From JBQSUQ01 sp052384575 (GTDB lineage: Bacteria > Pseudomonadota > Gammaproteobacteria > Enterobacterales > Pasteurellaceae): 64,000 nt of DNA. The notes under the pieces were generated by a model. It saw nothing but the letters and a program-made list of their open reading frames with translations, did no database searches and was not told the origin of the DNA. The translations under genes were made by a program, and so were the position numbers. Shown one piece after another: positions 43,513-54,077 of the stretch; within the stretch, counting starts at the first letter, position 1; each line of letters begins with the position of its first letter. Location: NCBI GenBank assembly GCA_052384575.1, contig JBQSUQ010000007.1; one strand, given 5' to 3'.

Positions 43513-44631
43513 TTAAGCGACTAACTGCTCTTGTTCATACTTCATTCGCTCATTGAGATTGCGAAAATACGATTGGGAAATTTCTTTAGGACTGAACGCA
43601 GCCATGCCGATAAGTTCTTCAGTACGATGATTACCTTGCCAGTAACCTACACATTCTTTCAGTGGTAACACCCATAAGCAACGTCTGAGGACATCTTCAA
43701 ACAGTTCACCGTTTGATTTGTGACGGTTATCTGACATATAGACTGCTTGATTGGCATACAGTAAAGCATATCTATTGTCGCATTTATGATGTACGCCACG
43801 ATGTAAATCACGAAAACGAGCGTTGAAGGATTCGGCAAGATTATTGTTCACGCTACACTTACTAAAACACTCTTGATGATTGACTGACCATCTGGTGTAG
43901 TGGAAGTCTAAACCATCGCAGAAAATATCGCTACCTTGTTTGACAAATTGTTGATTCATTTTCAAAATGGTTTCGGCACTTTCACTGTAATCCATTGCCA
44001 CAATGGTTCTGTCTGAACCATTTAAGTGACTATCATTCGATGCACGTTGACTAAAATTGATGATACAACGTTTAGTTGGTCTAAATTTCGGGAATCTTCG
44101 TCCTTGTTTATCGGCTTTTTGTTTCTGTTTGTAATGATTCTTGCGAAAGTTTGGCTTTCTTAGCGTGAAGTTAATCCATGCTCCATCTTCATGAATTTCA
44201 CCTTGCAATGGACTTAAATCACGAGTTTTAAATAAGACTTCACGCAGTTTTTGGCAAAGGGCATGGGCGGTTTTGTGGTTAATACAGAGAATTTGGCTCA
44301 TGGAAATAGCGGACATGCCTTTCGCTTGACTGACAAAAAGCTGAATCGCTACCAATATCTGAACGAAAGAAAGTTTGTGGAAAACTAAAGCGGTATTCGT
44401 GGTGATATAAAAATAGCGTTTACAATGCTTGCATTGCCAACGTTTACGAGATTTCACGAAATAGGCGTGATGGCGGATGCCACAATGCGGACAGCAGACA
44501 TCCTTGATATTATGAGGATTTCCCCAACGATTGACTTTTAAACGATGAAAGGCTTCTTCTTCGGATAAACGGGCAATGTCTATAATAGATAAGGTTTTTG
44601 ATTTGCTTGAAAGTAAATGATGTTGTGCCAT
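43513..44631 (-). CDS. IS1595-family (ISXO2-like) transposase, left copy
   Basis: The 372-residue protein begins with a zinc-ribbon (CPHCGIRHHAYF about residue 45, then CKHCKRYFY), a helix-turn-helix-like region, and an ISXO2-like DDE domain: GEIHEDGAWINF (first Asp), IFCDGLDFHY, VNHQECF (His) and NNNLAESFNARF. An in-frame upstream codon at 44712 would add 27 residues, but the ATG at 44631 (MAQHHLLSS) has AGGA upstream and aligns with the start of the right copy (MTQHFLISS). It is diverged from the right copy and has an apparently intact frame. It reads outward toward the left end. Confidence 0.88.
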   Translation of the reverse strand: MAQHHLLSSKSKTLSIIDIARLSEEEAFHRLKVNRWGNPHNIKDVCCPHCGIRHHAYFVKSRKRWQCKHCKRYFYITTNTALVFHKLSFVQILVAIQLFVSQAKGMSAISMSQILCINHKTAHALCQKLREVLFKTRDLSPLQGEIHEDGAWINFTLRKPNFRKNHYKQKQKADKQGRRFPKFRPTKRCIINFSQRASNDSHLNGSDRTIVAMDYSESAETILKMNQQFVKQGSDIFCDGLDFHYTRWSVNHQECFSKCSVNNNLAESFNARFRDLHRGVHHKCDNRYALLYANQAVYMSDNRHKSNGELFEDVLRRCLWVLPLKECVGYWQGNHRTEELIGMAAFSPKEISQSYFRNLNERMKYEQEQLVA

Positions 44632-44797
44632 AAGTATTCCTTGTGTGTACAAGGTACTCAAAGCCCTTTTCTTAAACGCCAGATATGAAAAATCGCCCAC
44701 CTGAAAACTCAAGTCGGCTCAAAGCGTTTAGTGCTTCGAATACCGTACCGCACTGAATACTCAGTGACAAATGCCAAGATAAGCTCAAACCAACATT

Positions 44798-44939
44798 CGA
44801 CCGCCTATTGCGGTCGTTGTCGATGATAGATAAGCAATGAAATAGTCACTTATCTAGCGAGCCATCTTGCCTTGTAAACAAGGCGAAAGGCGAAAATTAT
44901 TCGTAAGCAAGTGATAAATTGAAATCTATTATTTCAATT
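44798..44939. other. hairpin-rich non-coding stretch upstream of the left transposase
   Basis: Within the 409-bp gap between the transposase and the adhesin gene (44632-45040), four separate hairpins occur in a row: CGACCGC/GCGGTCG (44798-44816), TAGATAAG/CTTATCTA (44827-44856), GCCTTG/CAAGGC (44869-44884) and AATTGAAAT/ATTTCAATT (44917-44939). No open frame or known RNA family was recognised. They could protect the element from outside transcription or be part of a transposase leader. Confidence 0.5.
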
Positions 44940-44977
44940 CCAATTTATAGTGAATTATTTTAGAACAACGTAAATAC

Positions 44978-45008
44978 AAAAGCAACGGTTCAAGAACCGT
45001 TGCTTTTT
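44978..45008. terminator. terminator of the adhesin gene
   Basis: AAAAGCAACGGTTC and GAACCGTTGCTTTT form a 14-bp stem with a 2-nt loop, 33 bp after the adhesin stop codon, with T-runs on both strands. Confidence 0.9.
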
Positions 45009-45040
45009 ACGTTTAAATTACATGAAGGAATGAATTTTAT

Positions 45041-48000
45041 TTACCATTCATAGCCAATTCCCACAGAACTAACAATATCCCCCTGTGTATTGGCACTACC
45101 ACTTAATTTAAGTAATAGTTTGCCATTATCACTAGCTCTTGAGTAACCTACGGCAATCGCACTTTGTCCTTTGTAGTTACCTGCTGAAGCAGATACCATT
45201 GATTTACCATTACCACGAACTTGTGGCAAACCTGCAATGGCAGCAGAACCTGCTACACCTGCTCGTAAATCTTTATTCACACGATTAATTTTGTGATCTA
45301 AATGATTTACTCGATCACCTAATTTTGCAATATTTTGCGTATTTTGGTGAACATGTAGGTTAGTTGCGAATAATTGCGAACCATTTACTGCTTCGGTTGA
45401 TGTTGGACTGATAGTCGCAGGGGCAACGTTAGTGACTTTTTTACCACCCGCATTTACACCTTTAGTTGAAAGCGAAACATTACCTGCGGTAATTGAGTTC
45501 ACTTTCACATCATCAGCGAGTTTCACTTGGACTTTGCCACCTACTGTTGCAGTGGAAATATTTTTACCATCACCCGTTACAAAAATCGTATCACCCAATT
45601 TATGCTGAGTAGATGTACCATCGTCAGTTTCAACGTGTAAACCACCTGTTACAGATAAATCGTAATTGATCGCTCCTGTTGTTGCATTAACTACGGTTTC
45701 AGTAATACTGACTGTTGCATCTTTAGATGTCACCGTTGGTTTACCATTATCCACATAGGCTTTGTTTACTACATCGTTGTCATTAACTGGTACACCAACA
45801 TTGGTAATAGTATGACCACCCATATTAAGTTGATCGCTTGATAACAACACATCACCCAGTTTCACTGACCCCTTATCGGTTAAATCAAGATTTTTGTTTA
45901 AATCCACGACAAAGTTTTTACCGCCCGATTCATTTACGCCTTCTTGTTTAACGGTTAAGTTTTCACTTCCTGCACTGACTGATTCCTCTACAACTTCTTG
46001 ATTGTCATTACCTGTTGCTACAATATGATAATCGGTAACAGATACACCTTCATCATTAGTGGTTGTGGTAGTAGTTAATGCCAATCCTGCACCCGTACTC
46101 ACTGTTGTTAATGGAGATTTTGGTACAATCGCATTAATAGTGAAAGTTTTTGCACCACTATCAGGATCAGTTGTTTCATCAATAGTTACGTTATCCCCTG
46201 CTTTGATGTTATTCGCAATCGCATTATTAATAGCATCAGATACATCATCAGGATTTACCGCACCTAACTCTAGTCTATTTACTGCATCAACAACAGCATA
46301 TAATTGTGAACCATTGATTGCATCCGTTGAAGTTGAACTAACACGTCCTGCAGCCACATTCACAATTTGACGTTCAGCACCTTCCGCACCTACACTGACC
46401 GTAGAAGTTGGTTGAATACCCGCAAAATTATGCGTTACACCACGAATCACTATGTTTTCGGTTGGATTTGGAGCTTCGACAGTTGAACTATTACCTAATA
46501 CAACAGCATTATCAAATCCTGAGCCAACGGTAATATTATTGCCGAGTACAACTGCGTTTGCTGATTGTACTTGATTGTTCGTTCCGATAGCTACAGAACC
46601 AAGTCCAGTTACCATTGAATCACGTCCGATAACAATACCATCATTTGCTGTTACTGTTGAATTAGTCCCCATCGCAATGGAATCATTACCTGAAGCAAAG
46701 GCATTTGAACCATGAGCTTGTGAACGCAGACCAAGATCTCTTAGACTAGAATCCGCTAATTGGCGATTGATTTCATCAAGTTCGTTTTGCTTTCTTGCTT
46801 TATCATCTTCCAATTGTGCTTTTTCAGCCTGTTTATCCGCTAATTCACGTTCTTTTTCAGCTTTTAAGTCTGCTGCACCTTGTTCGTCTGGAGTTAAAGC
46901 TAAATCTGTAATTTGCTTATTAAGCTCGTCAATTTCACGTTGTTTTCTATCGACAGCTTGCTGTGCTTGAGAAATGTCAGATTGGATTTCTTTTATTTTC
47001 TCTTGAACCTTTGTGATAATGACATTTTTGCCATCATAATAACGTAAATTTTTATCAATGAAATTTTCTTGCTTAATGACATAATCAATCCCTTGATTCA
47101 CTTCATTTTTACCAGTTTCATTAAATCTCACAGACATTCTTTCAAAATAAGACGAATCAACATTTAAGGCTTCAATTTCTTTTTTGAGGTTAATCTGACG
47201 AGCAAGCAATTCATCTCTTACATTATTAGTGACAGCATCGTTACGAATTTGCTCACTGACTTGGCGGTATTCTTCCAATTTTGCATTAAAATCTAAGACT
47301 TTTTGTAAATTCTCACGATAATGATCTTTATCTACAACCCATTTATCTGAATCATAGTCAATAGTATCTGAGTAAAGATTGAACTGATCGTAACGGTGCT
47401 TTATATACTCTAAATCTTCATCTGATAAGGCTTTATCTTTGATAATACGCTCTACAACAGCATCAACTCCACTAACATATACCATTAAACCTGTTTGTTT
47501 TTTACTAGGAGCAATTTCACTTTTAACAGCTTTTTTTATAATCTGAAATGGATTGCTTTGATCGTAATTACCTTTTAAGGGAGCTAGCTTAAACACATAA
47601 TCTTTATCATGACCGTTTGATGCATTACGTTCACGATTGAAATACTGAACATTTGTATATTGTGTAGCAATGGCATGAGTATTTGTAGATGTATCCGCTA
47701 TCAAATGACTAAGAATAAGTTGATCATAAAGATTGCGTTGTAAATCAGAATGTTTAAAGTTCCGAGCCTTGTCCCAATCATTTTGAGTTAAATTTTTATT
47801 ACTCAAATTATTATTATCTTGGTAAGTAGAATTCGTGTGATTATATTCATCATTCTCTAAATGAGTGTAAATATCATCACGTGAAATATCTTGGATAGAT
47901 TTACCAAGTCTTAAATAAATATTTTCGAGTGCTAACCCTGTATTAAGTGGCACGCTTGTATTATCACTGCCAACTGAAATATTTCTATACTTTTCATTTC

Positions 48001-48739
48001 CCATTTCTGCATCATAAATATTACGATAAGCATCATAAGAAGAACGTTTATTGATAAATTCATTCAAGACGTCAAGATACTGTTTATCGGTGAACATACC
48101 TTGAATATCAGGAAAATCCCCCTCTAGTTTATTCTTTAAGTCCTGAGTAAGCTCAGAACGACCATCAGCATTATTGAGTTTGTTGTAATCTAAACTATTA
48201 AGAACAGGTGTAAAATCAACAGCTACATTTTTATTTTCACCAATCAGATACTCATTAGGTAAACTGTTTTTAGCATTATCCAAATCTTGCGTTAACCCAG
48301 TTAATTCATTACCTTTATTAGCCAACTCATCATTTAGATTATCAAGTTGATCAGATTTTTGCTCTTTACTATCAATAAGATTAGTTAAGTCAGCAATTTG
48401 TTTATTCAGATTATCTTGGGTTTTATCATTAGCTTCTAAATTGGTATTGATAGTGTCAAGCTCCTCTTGTTTAGTGGCTTTTTCACTCAACAACGCATTT
48501 TGTGCATTGACTTTATTGGCAAAATCCTCTCGGTTAAAGCCATTTCCTGTTGCAACAGAACCTTTACCAGTTGCAACACCATCTAATGCCGTTGCAAAAC
48601 TATCTGTTCCAATAGACACTGCGTTTTCAGATGTTGCAGTACCTTGAATAGAAATTGGTGTAGCAAAAATTTGCCCTGTGGCTAATGCTGTTAATAAAGT
48701 AATTGCGGTTTTTGCTGTATTATTATGTTTTTTATACAT
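45041..48739 (-). CDS. trimeric autotransporter adhesin (YadA/Hia type)
   Basis: A surface adhesin of 1232 residues secreted by the type Vc route. Signal peptide at 1-26 (TGQIFA end). A first YadA-like head block covers about 30-65 (SENAVSIGTDSFATALDGVA). It is followed by a long helical coiled-coil and charged region (66-672) and a second head block at about 675-765 (SNAFASGNDSIAMGTNSTV). Neck motifs follow (INGSQLYAVVDAV; VNGSQLFATNLHV), then stalk repeats and a C-terminal YadA membrane anchor (about 1155-1232) ending in IGYEW. There are no uptake sequences in 3.7 kb. It lies in the transposon next to two glycosyltransferases that may modify it (inference). Ligand unknown. Confidence 0.92.
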   Translation of the reverse strand: MYKKHNNTAKTAITLLTALATGQIFATPISIQGTATSENAVSIGTDSFATALDGVATGKGSVATGNGFNREDFANKVNAQNALLSEKATKQEELDTINTNLEANDKTQDNLNKQIADLTNLIDSKEQKSDQLDNLNDELANKGNELTGLTQDLDNAKNSLPNEYLIGENKNVAVDFTPVLNSLDYNKLNNADGRSELTQDLKNKLEGDFPDIQGMFTDKQYLDVLNEFINKRSSYDAYRNIYDAEMGNEKYRNISVGSDNTSVPLNTGLALENIYLRLGKSIQDISRDDIYTHLENDEYNHTNSTYQDNNNLSNKNLTQNDWDKARNFKHSDLQRNLYDQLILSHLIADTSTNTHAIATQYTNVQYFNRERNASNGHDKDYVFKLAPLKGNYDQSNPFQIIKKAVKSEIAPSKKQTGLMVYVSGVDAVVERIIKDKALSDEDLEYIKHRYDQFNLYSDTIDYDSDKWVVDKDHYRENLQKVLDFNAKLEEYRQVSEQIRNDAVTNNVRDELLARQINLKKEIEALNVDSSYFERMSVRFNETGKNEVNQGIDYVIKQENFIDKNLRYYDGKNVIITKVQEKIKEIQSDISQAQQAVDRKQREIDELNKQITDLALTPDEQGAADLKAEKERELADKQAEKAQLEDDKARKQNELDEINRQLADSSLRDLGLRSQAHGSNAFASGNDSIAMGTNSTVTANDGIVIGRDSMVTGLGSVAIGTNNQVQSANAVVLGNNITVGSGFDNAVVLGNSSTVEAPNPTENIVIRGVTHNFAGIQPTSTVSVGAEGAERQIVNVAAGRVSSTSTDAINGSQLYAVVDAVNRLELGAVNPDDVSDAINNAIANNIKAGDNVTIDETTDPDSGAKTFTINAIVPKSPLTTVSTGAGLALTTTTTTNDEGVSVTDYHIVATGNDNQEVVEESVSAGSENLTVKQEGVNESGGKNFVVDLNKNLDLTDKGSVKLGDVLLSSDQLNMGGHTITNVGVPVNDNDVVNKAYVDNGKPTVTSKDATVSITETVVNATTGAINYDLSVTGGLHVETDDGTSTQHKLGDTIFVTGDGKNISTATVGGKVQVKLADDVKVNSITAGNVSLSTKGVNAGGKKVTNVAPATISPTSTEAVNGSQLFATNLHVHQNTQNIAKLGDRVNHLDHKINRVNKDLRAGVAGSAAIAGLPQVRGNGKSMVSASAGNYKGQSAIAVGYSRASDNGKLLLKLSGSANTQGDIVSSVGIGYEW

Positions 48740-48987
48740 AAAATATTCCTATATAGAAAATAATTACCCACAATATTTTGTGGAGTGGAATATCTGGCAA
48801 AAAAACAGAATAAAAATGATAAAGCTATTGCTTTACTTTGAAAATTTAGACATAATAAACATATCTGGTAAAGAAACCAGACATAATAAACGAAAATAAG
48901 CCACTCACCTGAGTGGTTTATTTGTTTCTGGAGAGTGATACTATTCTAAAAGAACTAAACTCGGTTGGCAAGAGCATTATTGATTAT
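48740..48987. promoter_or_regulatory. adhesin leader with direct repeats
   Basis: GACATAATAAAC occurs at 48849-48860 and 48880-48891, flanking a TCTGGT/ACCAGA hairpin (48864-48881). A related TATCTGG...CAGA segment lies at 48790-48810. This could be an operator for the element's own XRE regulator. The hairpin at 48907-48922 (CCACTC/GAGTGG) with TTATTTT on the minus strand probably ends the glycosyltransferase operon. Confidence 0.45.
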
Positions 48988-50396
<1,409 letters not shown>

Positions 50397-51620
50397 CTAA
50401 ATAAACCTTACATTGTTAAAAATATAACGAATACCACAACGATTCTGCCATATATCATTTGTTATCAGTTCAAGATGATCATAAGGTAAAAGGCTTATTG
50501 TATATAATGTATTTCTCTCAAGATTAAGTTGTTTATCATTTTGTTTAAATTCGATATGGCAAGGAAGAACAGAATTAGGTTTTTCCTGAAAGTAAAATAA
50601 AATTTCAATCTCTTGGTTTAATGGGTTTCTCAGTGCAATTTTAGCATTAGCACTACAATCCAAGATAACGCTATCTTTCTTATAAAATTTTCCATCTGTA
50701 TCTGTGTTTGCAAAAAGAGATGTACAATAGATTTCTTCTATGGATAAGACAGGAAAATTAGTATTTTGAGGAAGTGATGAAAATAGATGACCGCATTGAA
50801 AATAATGCAACATTTTTGGTGCATCAATTGAAAAATCTTTCCCTCTACTCAGATAGATTGATTTATTCAAGTGAATATAATTATATTCTTTGCTATCTCT
50901 ATGATAACGAGTAATATGCACTGATTCAACGGTATTGTCATTCAACTTAAAATAATTCAGCCCTACAAAGCTAATTCCCCAATAAGGTAAACAATTATAT
51001 TTTTCCGATATATGTTTTACATTATTTTTATCGCAAGCATATAAATTCAAAATTGTTGCATCTATGCCATAAACCATTTTAAATTCAGATAAGCAGAGTA
51101 GATCTTGCTTTATATAATGGAAATAATTGTTCCAAGCCTGATTTGAGCCAATAATTAATCCTGCTTGCCAGAAAGCATTTTGAGAAGATAACAGGCGATT
51201 AAATTTTAATCGTGTTGATTCTGAAATTTTGTCAGGTAAAGGTTCTTCTAAGAATGGAGGAATGATTACATCATAACAACAATAGAGAGAATGATTATCC
51301 CGAATTTGATCAAAAACCGTTAATTTGGGGTAAGGAAACCAAATATCTGCATCATAGAAAGCCAGTTGATCATAATCTTGAGCAATTTCAGCCGCTGAAA
51401 AATGCCGATCAACTAACATTTCAGAAAACTGATGTTTCGCTTCAAAGACAATAATATTATTCGCTTTCAATATTTGTTGTTTTTCTAATGATAATTGGTA
51501 ACTAATAACCCCAATATCGCCTAAGTAATCTGTTTTTCTTAAACTTAGAATGAATGGGATAAAACAACGATACCAAATTTCATCATTATCATCTAATGCA
51601 GTTAGAATGAGTTTTTTCAT
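50397..51620 (-). CDS. GT-A-type glycosyltransferase (GT8-like)
   Basis: The 407-residue protein begins MKKLILTALDDNDEIWYR and has a nucleotide-sugar binding core with the metal-binding DxD motif in LAFYDADIWFPYP (about residue 90). A probable active region WQAGLIIGSNQAWNNYF (about 152-168) and GIDATILNLYAC follow. It has no signal peptide or membrane segment. Its TAG directly abuts the ATG of the phase-variable gene, and its ATG directly abuts the TAA of the XRE gene, so the three are translationally coupled. Family assignment is by motif only. Confidence 0.75.
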   Translation of the reverse strand: MKKLILTALDDNDEIWYRCFIPFILSLRKTDYLGDIGVISYQLSLEKQQILKANNIIVFEAKHQFSEMLVDRHFSAAEIAQDYDQLAFYDADIWFPYPKLTVFDQIRDNHSLYCCYDVIIPPFLEEPLPDKISESTRLKFNRLLSSQNAFWQAGLIIGSNQAWNNYFHYIKQDLLCLSEFKMVYGIDATILNLYACDKNNVKHISEKYNCLPYWGISFVGLNYFKLNDNTVESVHITRYHRDSKEYNYIHLNKSIYLSRGKDFSIDAPKMLHYFQCGHLFSSLPQNTNFPVLSIEEIYCTSLFANTDTDGKFYKKDSVILDCSANAKIALRNPLNQEIEILFYFQEKPNSVLPCHIEFKQNDKQLNLERNTLYTISLLPYDHLELITNDIWQNRCGIRYIFNNVRFI

Positions 51621-51956
51621 TTATTTCTCTACTGAATCTAATGCAATTGCATTGATTGCCACCATAATTTTACGTTTTACGTCATCACTACATTGGCTGT
51701 AACTGTGTAATAGCTGCATTTCTTGCTTAGAAAGTGCGGTATTTTTTGCAAACATTTCACCTTCGCCCAATAATAACCAGTTAGCATTTATCCCAAAACA
51801 CTCTGTTACCTTGATTAAAATTTCAGCACTTGGACTACGTTCCCCCAACAGATAGCTTTGCACTGAACGATATGGAATTTCTGTTTTATCTGCAAAAGCC
51901 TTGATACTCAAGGATTGTGATTCAATTATATCTTTTAATCTCTTAGCTATACACAT
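51621..51956 (-). CDS. XRE-family (CI-like) transcriptional regulator
   Basis: The 111-residue protein has a phage-repressor-type helix-turn-helix (IKAFADKTEIPYRSVQSYLL about residues 18-37, GERSPSAEILIKV after). It has no C-terminal protease domain. It heads the operon of two glycosyltransferases. One uptake core (51732-51740) falls inside the gene. Likely targets are its own promoter and perhaps the adhesin leader; both are inferred. Confidence 0.85.
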   Translation of the reverse strand: MCIAKRLKDIIESQSLSIKAFADKTEIPYRSVQSYLLGERSPSAEILIKVTECFGINANWLLLGEGEMFAKNTALSKQEMQLLHSYSQCSDDVKRKIMVAINAIALDSVEK

Positions 51957-51970
51957 AATGACATACCGAC

Positions 51971-52001
51971 TTGACTTTTACGCTATTTGTGGCATTATAA
52001 A
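51971..52001 (+). promoter_or_regulatory. candidate promoter of the right transposase
   Basis: TTGACT (51971-51976) and TTATAA (51995-52000) lie 18 bp apart, upstream of the right transposase ATG at 52075. The same stretch on the minus strand holds TATAAT (52000-51995) that may serve the XRE operon. Confidence 0.45.
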
Positions 52002-52074
52002 ACAATAGATAACACACAATGTTGCGTACTTATTAACATTTGGTAGTTTACCCCTAATTAAAATAAATAGCAAA

Positions 52075-53112
52075 ATGACACAACACTTTCTCATATCATC
52101 TGCATCAAGAACCATCTCTATCACAGAGGTCGCAGCCTTGACGGACGAACAAGTATTCGATCACCTTTGCTATCGCAGATGGGGAAGTAAAGAAGATGTG
52201 GTTTGCCCGAAATGTGGCGTGCAACATAAAGCCTACTTTATCTCTACTCGCAAGCAGTGGCGATGCAAACATTGTAAACATACCTTTTCTATTACATCAG
52301 GGACAATTTTTGCCAATCATAAGTTACCGTTAAAAACGTATCTCTTTGCGATTGCCTTGTTCGTCAATGCAGTGAAAGGTATGCCTGCTTTACAATTATC
52401 CAGAGAATTAGATGTGCAATATAAAGCCGCTTTCGTGTTGGCTCAAAAGTTGCGTAAAGCCTTATTGGTTCATCGACAATCTACGATGATGTCAGGGGAA
52501 GTAGATATGGACGGCACTTACGTTCACCCTGCACCCCGCAAGGCGAATAAGAAAGCTGACCGCATAGACTATCGTTTAAAAGAAAATCAAAACCCTGATA
52601 AACGTTGCATTATTGTGGCTCGTGAGCATTACACCGAAGCGGAAAAACAAGCTAATCGTGATGCTCGTGGGGCAAAATCGACCTACGTGACGGTATCTTA
52701 TGCCGAAACCCAATCGACCATTAAACAGATAGCCGATAACATCGTGGCTCGTGGGACAAGAATCAATACCGATGAAAGTAATGCCTATGATGTCCTCATG
52801 CCATTTTACAATCTCTGTACCGTCAACCACAAAGAAGAATACCGCAGTGATTTAGGGGTAACCAATAACCAAGCAGAAAGTTACTTCTCACGTTTCAAAA
52901 GAATGTACTACGGACAAGTGCATAAAATGAGTAATCTCTACTTACTCAATTATGCCAATGAAGTTGCCTATCGTGAAGATAATCGTAGAAAACCGAATGG
53001 ATGGCAATTTAATGACATTCTCAGTAAATGCCTGAATACAACCAATGAAAACAATGAATGGTGCGGTTATTGGCAACGTAAAATTGTTCCTCAAGAAGTC
53101 ATATTGCAGTAA
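52075..53112 (+). CDS. IS1595-family (ISXO2-like) transposase, right copy
   Basis: The 345-residue protein has an N-terminal zinc ribbon (CPKCGVQHKAYF about residues 44-55, CKHCKHTF after) and a DDE-type ISXO2 domain: GEVDMDGTYVHP (first Asp), NTDESNAYD (second Asp), TVNHKEEY (His) and NNQAESYFSRFKRMYYG. All expected motifs are present, so it may be active. It reads outward toward the right end and is followed 9 bp later by a small gene. It is clearly homologous to, but diverged from, the left copy. Confidence 0.9.
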   Translation: MTQHFLISSASRTISITEVAALTDEQVFDHLCYRRWGSKEDVVCPKCGVQHKAYFISTRKQWRCKHCKHTFSITSGTIFANHKLPLKTYLFAIALFVNAVKGMPALQLSRELDVQYKAAFVLAQKLRKALLVHRQSTMMSGEVDMDGTYVHPAPRKANKKADRIDYRLKENQNPDKRCIIVAREHYTEAEKQANRDARGAKSTYVTVSYAETQSTIKQIADNIVARGTRINTDESNAYDVLMPFYNLCTVNHKEEYRSDLGVTNNQAESYFSRFKRMYYGQVHKMSNLYLLNYANEVAYREDNRRKPNGWQFNDILSKCLNTTNENNEWCGYWQRKIVPQEVILQ

Positions 53113-53121
53113 GGAAGCAAT

Positions 53122-53553
53122 ATGGCTTATACACTCGACCGCAAACTTAAAGACCTTGAATTTGAACGCAAGCAAGTGCTACATCACCTCGCTTTACTCG
53201 ATGCTAACATTGACGTAATAAAGCGTGCAATAGCATTAATGCAAAGTGAAAGTGATGTGACATTATACAATACGGAAAACTTTGTCTATCGCCGTAGATA
53301 CAAGCTATTTAAAGGGAAAATTCGCAAATATATCTTACAGATTATGCGAAATGAACCCACCAAAGGTTTTACTATTGCCGAACTCACACTACGAATTTTT
53401 AAGATTGAAGGGAATACCGATACACCTTCCGAAAAACATCTTGATTCTGTTCGCAAGCAACTCAATGTATTCCATCAAAACGGTTTAATCACTCGTACGC
53501 AAGTGAGCCGTAGAGAAGTTCATTGGCAAATCGTTGCTTTTAACCGCCAATGA
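53122..53553 (+). CDS. coiled-coil / winged-helix-like protein next to transposase
   Basis: The 143-residue protein has an N-terminal heptad-like helix (RKLKDLEFERKQVLHHLALL, residues 7-26) and a basic middle (RRRYKLFKGKIRKYI). A C-terminal segment looks like a winged helix (FTIAELTLRIFKI, KHLDSVRKQLNVFHQNGLI, then VHWQIVAF). AAGGAAGC lies before the ATG. It follows the transposase by 9 bp, so it is probably an accessory or regulatory protein of the element. Its end overlaps the convergent gene by 34 bp. The family is not recognised. Confidence 0.7.
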   Translation: MAYTLDRKLKDLEFERKQVLHHLALLDANIDVIKRAIALMQSESDVTLYNTENFVYRRRYKLFKGKIRKYILQIMRNEPTKGFTIAELTLRIFKIEGNTDTPSEKHLDSVRKQLNVFHQNGLITRTQVSRREVHWQIVAFNRQ

Positions 53554-53954
53554 GAGCCTGACCGCTCAACAATTCCTTTCTTATGCAATCGACAAAGTGC
53601 GGTGTAAACCGCATGTTTTGCCTTGTTGTAAGCTATCCCTTCTTGCTTGTCTAAGGCTATTGCCATTTCAGTAATCTTCTCAACATCCTTCCAATCATTA
53701 TCTTGCTTGAACACCTGAGCAATTAAACCACAGACATGTTGTGAAAAGATTTTTTGATATGAGCGGTGAGGGGGTGCAAAACGCTCATTGAAGTCTTGAA
53801 AGTTTTTTACGACCGTTTTCAATGCTACAATGATACGAGTTAATCTTTCTTCTTGTTGTTGCAATGATTTAATCTGTTGAGTGACAGATTTATGTGCTTT
53901 CTGAGAGCGTTTAATTTCTTGTCTTAACCTTGTAATGACATCAGAATCTATCAT
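53520..53954 (-). CDS. second coiled-coil / winged-helix-like protein, convergent
   Basis: The 144-residue protein shows the same layout as the previous one: a helical N-terminus (RLRQEIKRSQKAHKSVTQQI, residues 9-28) and a C-terminal winged-helix-like part ending in LCRLHKKGIVERSGSHWRL (about 118-136), which parallels LNVFHQNGLITRTQ...HWQI in its partner. It converges on and overlaps the other gene by 34 bp. An inverted repeat lies just upstream of its start (53963-53996). Its function is unknown. Confidence 0.65.
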   Translation of the reverse strand: MIDSDVITRLRQEIKRSQKAHKSVTQQIKSLQQQEERLTRIIVALKTVVKNFQDFNERFAPPHRSYQKIFSQHVCGLIAQVFKQDNDWKDVEKITEMAIALDKQEGIAYNKAKHAVYTALCRLHKKGIVERSGSHWRLKATICQ

Positions 53955-53962
53955 AATAAAAA

Positions 53963-53996
53963 AATCCTTATCAAATGATGAATATTGATAAGGATT
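53963..53996. repeat. inverted repeat upstream of the convergent small gene
   Basis: AATCCTTATCAA and TTGATAAGGATT form perfect 12-bp arms with a 10-nt spacer, between the start of the minus-strand gene (53954) and the right terminal repeat. Candidate operator or outward-facing hairpin. Confidence 0.6.
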
Positions 53997-54019
53997 GTAT
54001 GATTTTTAGTGAGTTAAAT

Positions 54020-54045
54020 CTTTGTGCAACTGCTACATAATACCG
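54020..54045 (-). repeat. right terminal inverted repeat of the transposon
   Basis: The exact reverse complement of 43260-43285; begins CTTTGTGC and ends ATAATACCG. Confidence 0.93.
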
Positions 54046-54053
54046 GATTTTTT
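54046..54053. repeat. target-site duplication, right
   Basis: GATTTTTT, a copy of 43252-43259. It is followed by gACCGCACTTT (54055-54064), the second arm of the USS hairpin whose first arm is at 43231-43240. Confidence 0.9.
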
Positions 54054-54077
54054 GACCGCACTTTATGATTTCGTTAA

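Noticed and set aside
45041..48739. CRISPR-like or tandem DNA repeats inside the adhesin
   Set aside because: The repeated protein motifs are degenerate head and neck repeats; no regular DNA repeat-spacer pattern is present.
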